NCBI GenBank assembly: GCA_026225945.1
Contig: JAMJFZ010000289.1
Coordinates: 152,001-216,000, forward strand
DNA length: 64,000 nucleotides
Direction: 5' to 3'
Origin: Cricetomys ansorgei
Lineage: Eukaryota > Chordata > Mammalia > Rodentia > Nesomyidae
The notes below the pieces were generated by a model that did no database searches, was not told the DNA's origin, and saw only the letters and a list, made by a program, of their open reading frames with translations. Below are positions 44,998 to 55,735 of the stretch, piece after piece; position 1 is the first letter of the stretch, and each line of letters opens with the position of its first letter. Position numbers and translations under genes: made by a program.

Positions 44998-45304
44998 AAA
45001 GGGCTGAAGAGATGGCTCAGTTGGCAAAGTGTTTGCCATACAAGCATTACAAGCATAAGAACTTGAGTTCAAAGCCCCTGAACTCCTGTGAAAGTTGTAA
45101 AGCAGGGTGCGCTCCAGTCCTGGGAAGGCAGAGACAGGAGGATCCCGGCAGGTTTCTGGTCACCCTGTCTAGCTGGATCAACAAGCTCCAAGTTCAGTGA
45201 GAGATACTAGCTCAGAAAATGAAATAGTGTAATCAGGAAAAACCCAACCTCAACTCTGGCTTCCACAGCTGCATGCACACTCACACGTGAGCACACACAC
45301 ACAT
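44998..45304 (+). mobile_element. tRNA-derived SINE (B4/RSINE class)
   Basis: Head ‘gggctgaagagatggctcag’ plus ‘ttggcaaagtgtttgcc’ contains the A box, and ‘gaacttgagttcaaagcccc’ the B box. The body reads ‘gggaaggcagagacaggagg’, ‘atcccggcaggtttctggtc’, ‘gctggatcaacaagctccaa’, ‘gttcagtgagagatactagc’ and ‘ctctggcttccacagctgca’, with a CA-rich end. This is the longer rodent SINE type with a second, B1-like inner segment. About 300 bases, near full length. Confidence 0.75.
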
Positions 45305-45789
45305 TTTATCAGGTTTTCAAAAATGTTGAGCGGAATAAGTTTAAGAAGTCCTGCTTGGTACTCTTTAACTATGCTCCTGAGGAGGCTCACAGGCAGGGCA
45401 ATGAGCACCTGGACAGGAGGCAGCCTGAGCTCAGCTGCCAATGTCAAATCCTGACACACTTACACCCCTGCTTCTCCTGAGCACCTTTCATTTGCCCTTT
45501 CTCCTAGGGTCTTGTTCCCCAACCCACTTGCTGGCGCTGCTAATGTGTTAGACCTTCCTGGACCCCAAGCCCCTTGCCAGCCTGGAACCAGAGACTATGT
45601 CAGAGGCAAAAAATAAGTGCATACAGTGGGTTCTTCACAAATGCCAGCTTACATAATACCCATGACAGCCCAGAAGTCAGCAGCCAAAAGTGGCGGAAAA
45701 TACTTACTGGTCTCTTAATATAGGCCAGGCTCTATCAAAGTGCTTTCTGTTGATGCATCTACATCAGTCTCACTTGTATCTGTGAAGGA
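45305..45789. other. Unique DNA, no gene seen
   Basis: No repeat or gene recognised. Confidence 0.35.
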
Positions 45790-46030
45790 TATACCCCAAG
45801 CCTCCAATGGATAACAGGAGAGCACACTGGCACCCAGACAATTTGCAGGTACAAGGACATCCCTCAGGCACCTGGACATTCCACAAGCACTGGGATGCCC
45901 TGGTGCCTGCAGGAGGCCCTAGTCCATGTCTGGGTGCCTGTGGGATGCCTTGCTGCTTACGGATATCAGAGTGCCTGCTTGGTGTCCAACTGCCTGCTGG
46001 AGGTCCGGGTGCCTGTGTTTTTGGGCTGTG
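45790..46030. repeat. Degenerate GGTGCCTG-containing minisatellite-like stretch
   Basis: The words ggtgcctg, gagtgcctg, actgcctg and their partial complements (ggcacctgg, gcacccag) recur at intervals of roughly 20-45 bases, with gggatgcc twice. It looks like a decayed minisatellite or a mirror of short duplications. Confidence 0.45.
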
Positions 46031-46189
46031 AGGCCCAACTTCAAGTAGAACTTCATCGTGCTTAATCTTGGGCTAGTATGGGCCAGGTGAATGTCCATGA
46101 TCAGAGCAGTCTGTTGCCTGCAAAGACTGGTGTTCCTCGTGATCCATGCTTCTGTCACACAAGGTGGGCTTAATTTTCTTTTATTTGTT

Positions 46190-46345
46190 TGTTTGAGTTT
46201 TTCTTTTCTTTCCTTTTCTTTTCTTTTCTTTCTTTCTTTTTTTTGAGGGCACAGGGGTGGGAGGGTGGAACAGGGAGGAATGGGAAGGGGGTGATAGGAA
46301 AATACATTGTATGAAACTCAACATATTAGTAAAAGTATTATTTTT
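46190..46345 (+). mobile_element. L1 3' end fragment
   Basis: A T/CTTTT-rich stretch, then ‘gggtgggagggtggaacagg’, ‘gaggaatgggaagggggtga’ and ‘gaaaatacattgtatgaaac’ match a rodent L1 3' UTR end (…gatcaaaatatattgtatgaaa). Confidence 0.6.
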
Positions 46346-46664
46346 TAAAAATACTCCAGAGGATACATGAAATCACAGATAGCCCTGACTCCTTTGCACA
46401 CATTGTATCCCTACACGTTCAAACATATGGTAAAATTTAATTTACAAATTAGGCAGAAAAAAAATGAGGTTAACAATAATAAATAATAATAAGACAGAGA
46501 AATTATTGCAATAAACTATTGCAATAAAGTTGAGTCACATGAGTGTAATTATTCCCTCTCAAATTATCTCGTTCCTGTCGCACTATAGGAATATTCGAGG
46601 ATTGTGATTGGCTGTGAGAAACAGAAACTGCAGAAAGTGAAAGCTCAGGTAAGGGGGGATGTTG
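46346..46664. other. AT-rich DNA, no gene seen
   Basis: Contains a short duplication of attgcaataaa (about 46505 and 46518). No gene. Confidence 0.35.
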
Positions 46665-46805
46665 AGCATAGGTCCTGTTATGTCCTCAATCAACAAACTG
46701 AGGACACTGAAGTTGAACAGGGATATGTAATTTATCTCAAGGGCTAGCATTTGGGTCCAAGTAGGACTGATCTGTAGCCATGCCGATAGTCTAACTCCTC
46801 AAGCA
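46665..46805 (-). mobile_element. MIR SINE relic
   Basis: ‘gttatgtcctcaatcaacaa’, ‘actgaggacactgaagttga’, ‘acagggatatgtaatttatc’, ‘tcaagggctagcatttgggt’ and ‘ccaagtaggactgatctgta’ follow the reversed MIR order. Confidence 0.55.
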
Positions 46806-48989
46806 ACAACAGATTCTGGCTAAACTGTGAAATCAGTGGCACTTCCTTCATAATTTCAAATGGAGTACAATGACAGTCACATTTCCTTTGAAAAGAATGG
46901 TCATACGGGCCATGGGTGGGGAGTGAAGAACTGGAAGCTTAAAGACGGGGAGGCCAGTGTCTGAGGCTATGGGGTTAATCAGATATAAGTACCAAAGATG
47001 GCTGTGTGGCAGCAATGGTAGGAGGTGGTGAGGAAGACAGAGCAAGCAATTCCACATTGAGGGTAGAAAGAGACCTGCAGGGTGGGAGATCGGTGAATGG
47101 AGGGGGGGGCCTTGGAAGCATCCCCAGCTTTCTTGAGAAAATGCACAGATAAATACAAGGAGAGTACAAGAAGGGACAGGGTTGGGGAGTACCACCACCT
47201 TTTGATTGAATTTAAGGCCCACTCCATGAGATGGATTCATACATGACACTTCCAAAGTGGACAAGAACCTGAGACTAGATATGTCCTAGGCCTAGGGCAA
47301 AACCTAACTCTATTATTCTCCTAACAGAATATAGCAATAAAATGACTCCTAATGACATATTGCTGTATCATGGAGCAGAAAAGTGCTCAACCCTCATCAA
47401 AGAAGCTCCTTCCTGAAGTAGACGGTTAACAAAGAGACCCACAGCCGGACCATATGCACAGAGTGGGAGACTTTGGAGCACTCAGCCCTCAGTGAGCTGT
47501 TGACATCAAACCCCTCCTCTCGAGGCTCGGGAACCTACGTGGAAGAGAAGGCGGGAAGGTCGTCGAGAGTCAGAGGCGGTGGATGACTCCAAGGAAACAG
47601 CATCTCCCAGACACAACAGGACCGACGCACATATGGACACACAGAGACTGTGACACCATGCACAAGACCGTGCACATGTCCATCCGACGTGGCTGTGTGA
47701 CGATCTGTGCCACAGCGCTGACAGAATACCATTAGTGGGGAGGTGATGGAGAAAGATCATCCTACTGGAAACTCCCAGAATCTCATCTAGCCACTGCCTT
47801 GGGCATGATTCCACCGGTCTGGGCCTCGGAGGCTCCCATGAAATCTCCATCACCCGGATGCAGAGTCCCAACTTACTCTTAGTTGCTGTTTTCAGCTTCT
47901 GTCTCTGTGTTAAGAGTCTTCACCAAAAGGACTCTTCTGTCTAAATTCTGCCCAACCTTGTGGGTAAAGCTATCTCACAAAACACTAAGTCCACTCTTCT
48001 TATCAGCTGCAAGGAGAGCTGGGTTCGAATCTGTTCTTCGCTTCTCTGGGCTACCTATAGATAATGACCAAGGCGCCATGCAGAACAGTTCACAAGACCT
48101 TTGCTGCATTCATTGCAGAGCTCCCCCCCTTCACCAGGCGCAAGCTCTCTCAGGCCTTTTGTATAGTTTGGGGGTTGGGGGGGACACTTGCACTCCTCTA
48201 AACTTTGCTTGGAGCAGACTTTAGGAAGGTAGTCAGGAAGAGGACGTGAGGTTAACTGGAGTTTCCAGGAATAGGGAAGAGTCACCAAAACCGACTGTTT
48301 CTGGTTGGTTTGAACCGGGTCCGGCCTCATTCTGGCAGCCGCTGCAACCAACACTCTCTTTGGCCTCCTCAAACTCCGGAAGAGAATTCAGTAGACATAC
48401 CAGGGCTCACTGGTGGCCCTTGCCAAGCGGTATGTGTCCACTAGACAGCCTGTGCCAGAATCCCCCTGATTCACACAGTTCTTAACTGCTGGGTGGTTCC
48501 AGTCCCTGTGAATGTCCAGAGACACTGTTGATTGTTACTGCACAGGAAGGGGAGTGCCACCAACACTTTCTGGCTAGCGGCTGACTAAACCTCCTGCGAT
48601 TCACCCGACGGCCCCTCACCAAGGAACTATCTCTGTCTACACATCTGAGGCCAAGAAATCTCCCTGGCAGTATCGAGATCCACTTGCCCACAACGGCCTC
48701 CTTTCCTTCCTCGTCTTGATCCCGATTCTGATGAGCTCTCCTGGGATTGTTCCTAAATGAGCAACTTGTACTCAAATCATTATCTCTGTCTGTGCTTCTG
48801 AGAAGATGGCAACAAGACATTGTCTAGTCTGGGTATCTTCTATTGACATCGGAAAACCACACCTCGAAGCTAAATACACTTTTTAACATCGTTACAGACA
48901 AAATGTGAAAGTCCAAATGCGCGTGACACAACGAGGATCTCCCAGGATACCCACCACGGAGCTCTCTCTGCCTATCTCTGTTACGTCGT
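46806..48989. other. Unique DNA, no gene seen
   Basis: No confident repeat. Overlapping open frames around 46850-47260, 47500-47870 and 47880-48370 have no recognised domain. G-runs at 47103-47109 and 48170-48183. CpG density is slightly raised around 47500-47700 but far below an island. Confidence 0.4.
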
Positions 48990-49085
48990 ATTTTGAGACA
49001 TCTCATTAAGTTTCTCAGACTGGCCATGGACTTGCAGTCCTCCTGCTCCAGCCTCTCTCGCGGCTGAGATTGTCACACAGGGCTC
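48990..49085 (-). mobile_element. Old B1/proto-B1 (7SL-derived) fragment
   Basis: ‘attttgagacatctcattaa’, ‘gtttctcagactggccatgg’, ‘acttgcagtcctcctgctcc’ and ‘agcctctctcgcggctgaga’ track the reversed 7SL-derived monomer (ttgagacagggtctcattaagttgcccaggctggcc…caatcctcctgcctcagcctcccgagtgctgggat). Confidence 0.65.
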
Positions 49086-51404
49086 ACAGGACGCATTATG
49101 ACGAACATTGAAAAGATCAGGGGCCACATCTGCACGGATGCGGCCAGCATCCCCTGTCCTGCGGTAACTCTAAAGCCCCAGGCCGGAAGCGAAGGGTAGG
49201 GCCTCTCTGAGAAGACCCAACACCAGGCTCAAACCTCCAGCTGCAGCACCCTGATTTCTTTTCCTTCCAAAGAGAGACTCCCAGGACAGCACGAGACTTG
49301 CAAAAACAAGCAAACAAAAACTGTTTTCCGGGCATCGAGGGTGCCTACATGCTGGAGCAGCTCTTCCACGTCACTTCCTCTCGGTGGGGCAGAGCCAAAT
49401 GGCTGCATGTGGGTCCAGTGTGAAGGGAAGTTTCTGCTGGTGTCAAAGCCAGGGGCTCCCAGTTGCTTACAGTTACAGGATGCATCGCTCCTGAGCACTT
49501 CCATCATGATGTGCTCAGAGAAACAAAAAGGAAAAGGAAAGCAAGAAAAGATATTAAATCACTGGCTATATTTGATCTATATTTTTTTCTCCTGGGGTTT
49601 TTTTCACCCTATGTACTCTGACATACCATTAAAAGAAAGCCCAATGTATATGAGCGATAGATTTTTAAAAAGAAAGAGGAAAAAAAAAAACCTAATATAT
49701 GGAACAACCCAACATATACAATCTGAAAGCCGTAACCAGATCCTCTGCTCTGGCAGGCTGTAAACTGGGCTAGGGAGGAACATTGCTTTTCTTTTGGTCA
49801 TTCTGCCAAGTTAAAAAGGAAGTTGGAGATTAGAACAAAATATTTAAATCAAAAATGAATCCTTCAATGAAAGTCGCTTGATCCCCTTCCTTCCAGCCCT
49901 GCCTGCCTTCCCCCTGTTGGAAGCATATTTCTCTGTGAAAATAAGTGGTGTATTGTTGTGGAGTAGGGAGGGAGACAGCCCACTTGGGAGGGACATCCAT
50001 CTCACCGTTCTAAACGTGAGAAGTAAATGACCTAGGGTCTCTTTCCAATCAAATGTTGTCTCTGTACATTCTCAGAATAAATGGCGCCATTTTCCCTGGG
50101 GAGCAACAGTCTTTCCCCTCCCCCCTTTCTCTTTCTCTCTGTGTGTGTATGTACCCACGTTAACCAAGTATTCTAGACCCTGGAACATGGGTTAGCTTGG
50201 GTAGAATGGACAGATCTTCATGCCAGGGCAATACAATGTTCTTCAAAAACCAAGCAAGAACTTGGCTCTTCTGATGAATCCAGAATTCTAAGAGTCAGTG
50301 TCTTGGTTTCTTGAAATCACCCTCAAATTCACGTAAGAGATGTGCAGGTAGCTTAGGTCTTTCGAGTGTCATTAGAGAAAGAGTCCAAGAAAAGAGAAGC
50401 CAGGAACAGAGTCACATCTGATTTCTAGACGCCTCCTTCTGCACTGCAAGCTCCATGTCTGTCCTCAAAAGGATCCTGCTTTGGTCTTTGAAGAACAGGT
50501 TCGTGTGGCCCTTTTGGTGCTGAGCCCAATTCATATGTGTTTTAAAACAATACAATACAGATAGTGGACTGGGGCTTTATGACATCATCATACCCCACTT
50601 ATTAGAAACAGGGCTGAAAAATGTATAGGGGGAAAAATCAGCCCAATGTAGCACTGGAAGAACTCTGGCAAGCAGGGCAGAGAGAAGGGCCGTCATCCTC
50701 AGGACTGGCCTAACTACATACATCTGCACTGACTCTCACCTGTGGCTGGTTTTGCAAAACCAATTTATTGATGCTTTTTGACACCGTAAACAAACGTTGG
50801 TGATGTGGTATCAATAACAGTCATCATAAGTTAACTACAGAGTCATACAAGATACAAAAGCTAAAGTACACACTGAAGGCATTCATAATAGTGAGAAAAT
50901 GTAGAATATCGGCTGTGTTCTCCGGAGGCAAGAATGAATTCTCTTTCACATTTGCATATATTAGGTATTTTGTGAGTGAAAAAAAAAAATTAAAAGCCCC
51001 ATGCGTATCCTGATTTTTCTCTCTAGTTTCTCCAGCTTCACCACTGCGTGGCTTCAGAATGTTCCAAAGTGGATCTTCCACACCAGTTTATCTCCAAAAT
51101 GGCTTGAAATGTGCATTTTTATTTTTATCCAAGCTTTTTCAAAATGACCTCCATCCAAGGCTAAGACATTGCCCCCTGTATTTCTCCTTCTATCCACAAA
51201 GAGTGGAAGTTTGTCACCTTTCCCAGAAAAACCTAAGTTGGAGGTATGAGTTCTAGAATATGTGGTAAACATTAAACCTCAGTAATAAATTTCACTTCTC
51301 ATCCGTAAGAATAGGTAAATTTTAATAGGGAGTCTTGTTTCAGTTTTGTTTTAAGATGGGTTTTGCTATCTGACTAGCTTGGAATTCAACTAAGAAATCT
51401 TCTT
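49086..51404. other. Unique DNA, repeat-poor
   Basis: No gene recognised. A 140-codon open frame at 49341-49763 has no known domain. Bases 50750-51300 are AT-rich and repeat-free with balanced sequence, and could be conserved non-coding DNA. A-runs at 49680-49690 and 50981-50990. Confidence 0.4.
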
Positions 51405-51532
51405 TGAGCCTGGGCATGGCAGCCCAAGCCTGGAGTCCTAGCATTTGAGAGGTGAAATTGGGTCAGTGCACCACCAGCCTCAACTATATAGCAAGTTCTA
51501 ATCCATATGGGCTACATAAGACCCTGTTTGAT
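51405..51532 (+). mobile_element. Old B1-like SINE
   Basis: ‘gagcctgggcatggcagccc’, ‘aagcctggagtcctagcatt’, ‘tgagaggtgaaattgggtca’, ‘caacta…agcaagttctaatcc’ and ‘gggctacataagaccctgtt’ correspond to a diverged 7SL-derived monomer. Its 3' end runs into the polypurine array. Confidence 0.65.
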
Positions 51533-51714
51533 AAAGAAAGAGGAGGAGGAGAAGGAGAGGGAGAGGGAGAGGGAGAGGGAGAGGGAGAGGGAGAGGGAGA
51601 GGGAGAGGGAGAGAAGAAGAAGAAGAAGAAGAAGAAGAAGAAGAAGAAGAAGAAGAAGAAGAAGAAGAAGAAGAAGAAGAAGAAGAAGAAGAAGAAGAAG
51701 AAGAAGAAGAAGAA

Positions 51715-51794
<80 letters not shown>

Positions 51795-51809
51795 AGAAGA
51801 AAAGAAAAA
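51533..51809. repeat. 277 bp uninterrupted polypurine tract
   Basis: Every base from 51533 to 51809 is A or G. Three phases follow each other: (GGGAGA)n to about 51612, (GAA)n to about 51715 and (GAAA)n to about 51795, then GAAGAAAA. It starts in the A-tail of the B1-like SINE. Long open frames of Arg-Glu, Lys or Leu-Ser are artefacts. Confidence 0.98.
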
Positions 51810-54203
51810 TAAACAGGAGGAGGAGGAAAAGTAGCCATTTTCATTTTAAAATCCAGACATCATTATGTCTAACTAATTCAAGCCTAGCTTTCTGGGCTTC
51901 AGTCACATGCACAAAAGTGGTTCAGCCCCTTAACCTGATATTTCCAGTCCACTACATAATATTTCTTTTCCTCCACCATCTTTTGTTCTAGACACTGGGC
52001 TTATTTGCTATCTTCTAAAGTGTCTTAGATAGTTTATCTGTGTTCCTTCCCCCCGCCCCGCCCCTGTTCTCCCTGACCTAGTTGGCAAAATTCAACTAGC
52101 ACAATCCCCTGCGTCTCCCACAAACTGTTTGGAACAGTACGGTCTGTGTTGATACCCCCCTTCCTCTTCATACCTGTGGACAGCTCAGTGTTCACTCACC
52201 TTGTGCTGACACTGCTAGCATCAGCTGAGGAAGAACTGAGCACCCCCTTCTATTTGAAGGCCTGTGTTCCATTCTACCTGTGCGCCCCCAAAGCCAGCTG
52301 CATGCACGGAAGCCACTCATTTAACATGCGACACTTAGATTTGACCCACTTGCTTGCACACGTCTCCCCTCAAAAGAAATATTCTCATGCATCAAGCGAC
52401 GGGATTAGAGAAATTCATCCCTAACGAGTATTTTTGGCGGCTAAGAAGGACGATCTTTCCTTGCTCAGTCTCAACAGAAACCTTGTCCGAGGCTGTGTTT
52501 AGGGTACAGAAGTAGAGAGGGGCTTATTAATTTTAAAGCCACATAGCATGTTTGGCTAAGACTGTGACTCCATTTGTGTATTTCAACCACGTAAAATACA
52601 CCCTGGGATTTCGGACTGAGAAAAATAGCCATATAAGGAGAAAACACGGCATTCCCTATAGCCGCTCTTGTAAAACACTCCATGATTTAACCCTCTGCAC
52701 GGACAGATCCAAGCCCTGCACTTCACAACTGCAAACAATCAGATTCCTGGGAGGAGCACTGCCTGTGACCTGCATCACTGGGCACGGAGATCACAAACAA
52801 ACCCTGACAGGTCACACTCCGGGCAGCATGACCCACCAAAGCCCTGCAGCTGCCTGTCTCTCTCTGCCATGGGGCCGTTCTGAAACAGGCACCAGGACAA
52901 CTCCGAGGCCTCATTAATCCTTCTCTCCTTTAAGAGCACAGGATTTGGGGTCTGTCTCCATCTTCTAGGTGACAGGCTATCAATCTGCAGCATTCCTCCA
53001 CAAGGGAGGAGCGGGAATGAGAAGAGGGTGCAGGGCGGAGGGGGGTGGTGGGGAGGAACTCCAGGAACCACAGCCAGAGGCAGAATCCGGCCACCTTTTG
53101 GTAGCCATGGCCTACAGGTGCTGGCTGGGGCCTCTGGGCTACACAGAACAAAGGGCTGACAGAGAAGCCAACTGCCCCTGTGTCTGCAGTCTTCATCTTG
53201 GTCTCTATTCACAACACCTCTGATACACAGTTTCCCCAGGGGGCAATGTTGAGGTTCTGATGTCCCTCCACAGAACTGGTGTCTTACGATTAGGGATATG
53301 TGGCCGATAGAGCTCATTTCCTTCTGTCACATAGTCTAATCTCTCTAACTGTGGAAGGGCTCTCCCAAACACCCTCAGAAGCACACGCTCAGTGAAGAAG
53401 GAAGAAAATGGAGTCCAGCCAGATAGTGTTTCTCAGACCCCACGCTGCTCAGGGCAGCCACGTGACAGATTTCCAAGCGGAGGCCTAACAGTAAAGTCAT
53501 GTGTGCAAATTCTAGGCCAGATGTTATAAAAGAAAGTATCTGTGTGTCCTTCCCACGAGTGAGCAGGATGCAGATGTGGGAAGCAAGATGACATCAAAAG
53601 GGAAGAAAACCTGGTGGCTTTGTGGAGCCAGTGCCACCTACCTGCCGGGCGCTGCCTGCCTGCTTCTCTACGGCTGCCTACAGAGGAATAAACAATTCCA
53701 TCTGAGTGGTGGTATTTCTCAGTGTCTTTGTGACAGCAGTTTAGCCTGTGCTCTAACTAATGCATGTAACTTTCTGCTACCTCAGCTCTGCGACGAATCT
53801 TGAGGCCATACCAGCTCACACTAATTTAAAAAGCAGAAGGGCGGGATCATAGCCGAGTTACCTAACTCAGCAGTATTCCCAGGCCCAGATCTCCCCCCTC
53901 CCTGAGTCCTGCACTGTGAGAGGGAAGGTCACAGAGTCCGGCTCCCTCCCGCACAGAAGAAGGTCCCAAGGAAAGTCTACCTTCACAGATGAATTCCAAG
54001 TACAAGAGCCCCCATTGCGCTAGAGTTTGAAACAAGGCGGGGGCAATTGTCATCCATAAACCGACGTATTCAAAGTATCTTCCCCGACAGTATTTTAAAC
54101 ATGTCACCTCACAGAGACAGAGATGTGGAAGCATATATTATGGTTGCAATTGGACACTTCCTCCTGGGACTTCAGCTCGCACTTTCTTTGTGCTGTGGCA
54201 TGA
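51810..54203. other. Unique DNA; possible LTR end near 53.7 kb
   Basis: No gene recognised. Overlapping open frames at 52550-53320 (up to 180 codons on the minus strand) show no known domain. Bases 53685-53765 (aataaacaattcca … gtgacagcagtttagcctgt … gctctaactaatg) look like the 3' end of an old LTR with a poly(A) signal at 53687, but the body was not identified. Confidence 0.4.
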
Positions 54204-54380
54204 TTAGGTTGGTACGAAGGCCACTGTGGTTTTCCCACTGTTGAATTTGTCATCTGATATTGGAATGCATTTGTAATACACGTGGTTGGGTTGTGTACAG
54301 GTTTAACGCGCATCTCTTGCTTTGCGTATTAGGCTAATGACTCATGTTGCTTTGCTGTTTGTTCTGTATTTATTTGATAC

Positions 54381-55440
54381 TATGGAAATGCTGTTAGACA
54401 AAAAGCAAATCTGAATGACTTTCCCCTTCAAGTTCAAAATGGGTTGTGAAGCACAGAGACAATTCACAACACCCACAAGGCCTTTGACCCAGGAACTCCT
54501 AAGGAACGTGCAGTACCAGCGCTGGCTCAAGAAGCTCTGACCAGAGACTAGAATCTTGAAGACAACAAGGGCAATGTCTGACTAGTTCAGAGCAACCTTG
54601 AAGCCGATCCTCTTCTAACTCCAGGAGAAATTGCCAAAGAACTCAGCATGGACCATTCAGTGGTCGTTCAAATTTGAAGCAAATTAGAAAGACGAAAAAG
54701 CTTGATATGCAAGTGCCTCGTGAGTGTACCCCAAAATAAAAAATCACCATCTCAGACTGTCGATGTGCAACAAGTTTATGAAAATCGGTGATGACTGGCT
54801 CCATGGTTAGATGGAGAAGAAGTTCCCAGGCACTTCCCAAAGCCAAATGAGCACCAGAAAAGGTGGCCATAGTTGCTGTTTGGTAATACGCAGCTGGTCT
54901 GGTTGTCTATAGCTTTCTGAATCTCTGCCAAACCATTCCGTCTGAGAAGTGTACTCAGCAAATGTGTAGGATGTACTAGAGATTGTGTGGCAGGGTGCAG
55001 GCAGTGTTGGGGGGCAGGAGAGTTCTGGCAGTGGCCAGCAGGGGTGGTGGTGCTGGCAGTGGCCCGGGGGAGGGGGGGGCAGGGTTTGGGGAGGGGAGTG
55101 CTGGCAGCAAAGGGGAGGGGGCAGTTCTTCTCCATGACAATTCCCAGCCTTACTTCCAACAACCAGAGCTTCAAATACTGAATGAATTATGCTATGGAAT
55201 TTTGCCTCACCCAACAACACGCACCTGGCCTCTCATCAACTGACTGCTCCTTCTCCAAGCGTCTGAACATTTTTTTTTTCTCTAGGAAAAAAAAAATGCT
55301 TCCATAAGCAGCAGATGCAGAAAATCCTTTCAAGACTTCATTGAATCCTGAAGCATGAATTTTGATACCACAGGAATAAAGAGACTTATATCTCATATCC
55401 CATGAGCAAAATTGTGTTGACTGCAATGGCTCCTATTTTG
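54381..55440 (+). pseudogene. Mariner transposase relic
   Basis: A DDD/D-type mariner transposase cuts and pastes its own element through two helix-turn-helix DNA-binding domains and an RNase H-like catalytic domain. Piecewise translation in shifting frames shows: a start region MEMLLDKKQI (from 54381); IAKELSMDHS (about 54632), equivalent to the second helix-turn-helix; WLDGEEVPRHFPKP (about 54797); LLHDN (about 55127) with the second catalytic Asp; and LQILNELCYGILPHP just after it. At the expected first catalytic Asp the codon is aac (54769-54771, Asn), and about 22 codons before it are missing. The third Asp region has lost frame. Stops occur throughout. The late segment SFQDFIES (about 55328) shows the homology reaches the C-terminus. 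Clearly dead. Confidence 0.88.
55025..55125 (+). repeat. G-rich minisatellite inside the transposase relic
   Basis: ctggcag recurs at 55025, 55053 and 55101, each followed by G-rich sequence including runs of 5, 8 and 5 G. It lies just before the codons for LLHDN. Intact mariner transposases have only a short helix-rich segment here, so roughly 100 bases were gained. Confidence 0.75.
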
Positions 55441-55553
55441 ATAAATAAAGACATATTTGAGCCTAGTTATAATGACTGGAAATTGTGATCCCAAAACCAC
55501 AATGTCTTTTGTAACAACATAGTGGTATATATTAGATTTTTTTTTTAATCTTT

Positions 55554-55727
55554 TTTTTTTTTTTTTTTTTTTGGTTTTTCAAGACAGGGTTTCTCTGCTG
55601 TAACTCTGGCTGTCCTGGAACTCATTCTGGAGACCAGGCTGGCCTCAAACTCAAAGAGATCTGCCTGCCTCTGCCTCCTGAGTGTTGGAATTAAAGGTGT
55701 GTGCCACCACTGCCAGGTTTTTTAAAG
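55554..55727 (-). mobile_element. B1 SINE
   Basis: T-run, then ggtttttcaagacagggttt, ctctgctgtaactctggctg, tcctggaactcattctggag, accaggctggcctcaaactc, gatctgcctgcctctgcctc and ctgagtgttggaattaaagg, ending ccaccactgccagg. Full length. taatcttt flanks it (55546-55553 and 55728-55735), a possible short target duplication. Inserted 31 bases beyond the mariner end. Variant gtaactctggct rather than the mouse-type gtagccctggct. Confidence 0.95.
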
Positions 55728-55735
55728 TAATCTTT

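Larger units (their letters stand above)
54204..55522 (+). mobile_element. Degraded mariner-family DNA transposon (Hsmar1/MMAR1-like)
   Basis: The first 30 bases (54204-54233, starting ttaggttggtac) and the last 30 (55493-55522), reverse-complemented, agree at 23 positions, so both terminal inverted repeats survive. The total of about 1.32 kb matches a full-length mariner (~1.3 kb). Between them lies an ordered transposase relic. The TIR start ttaggttggt is that of the Hsmar1/cecropia-group mariners. Mouse has a related family (MMAR1), the likeliest relative. The TA target duplication is no longer clear (ga before, tg after). Not mobile: frameshifts, stops, a deletion of about 66 bases and an internal minisatellite. 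Confidence 0.9.

Noticed and set aside
51452..51991. 179-codon plus-strand frame with poly-Lys/Glu, and Leu/Ser frames opposite
   Set aside because: Translation of the polypurine tract.
53576..53803. 75-codon open frame as a gene
   Set aside because: Overlaps a probable LTR end with a poly(A) signal; no domain seen.
54983..55243. 86-codon plus-strand open frame as a new small protein
   Set aside because: Its C-terminal half is the mariner transposase relic and its N-terminal half is the G-rich minisatellite.
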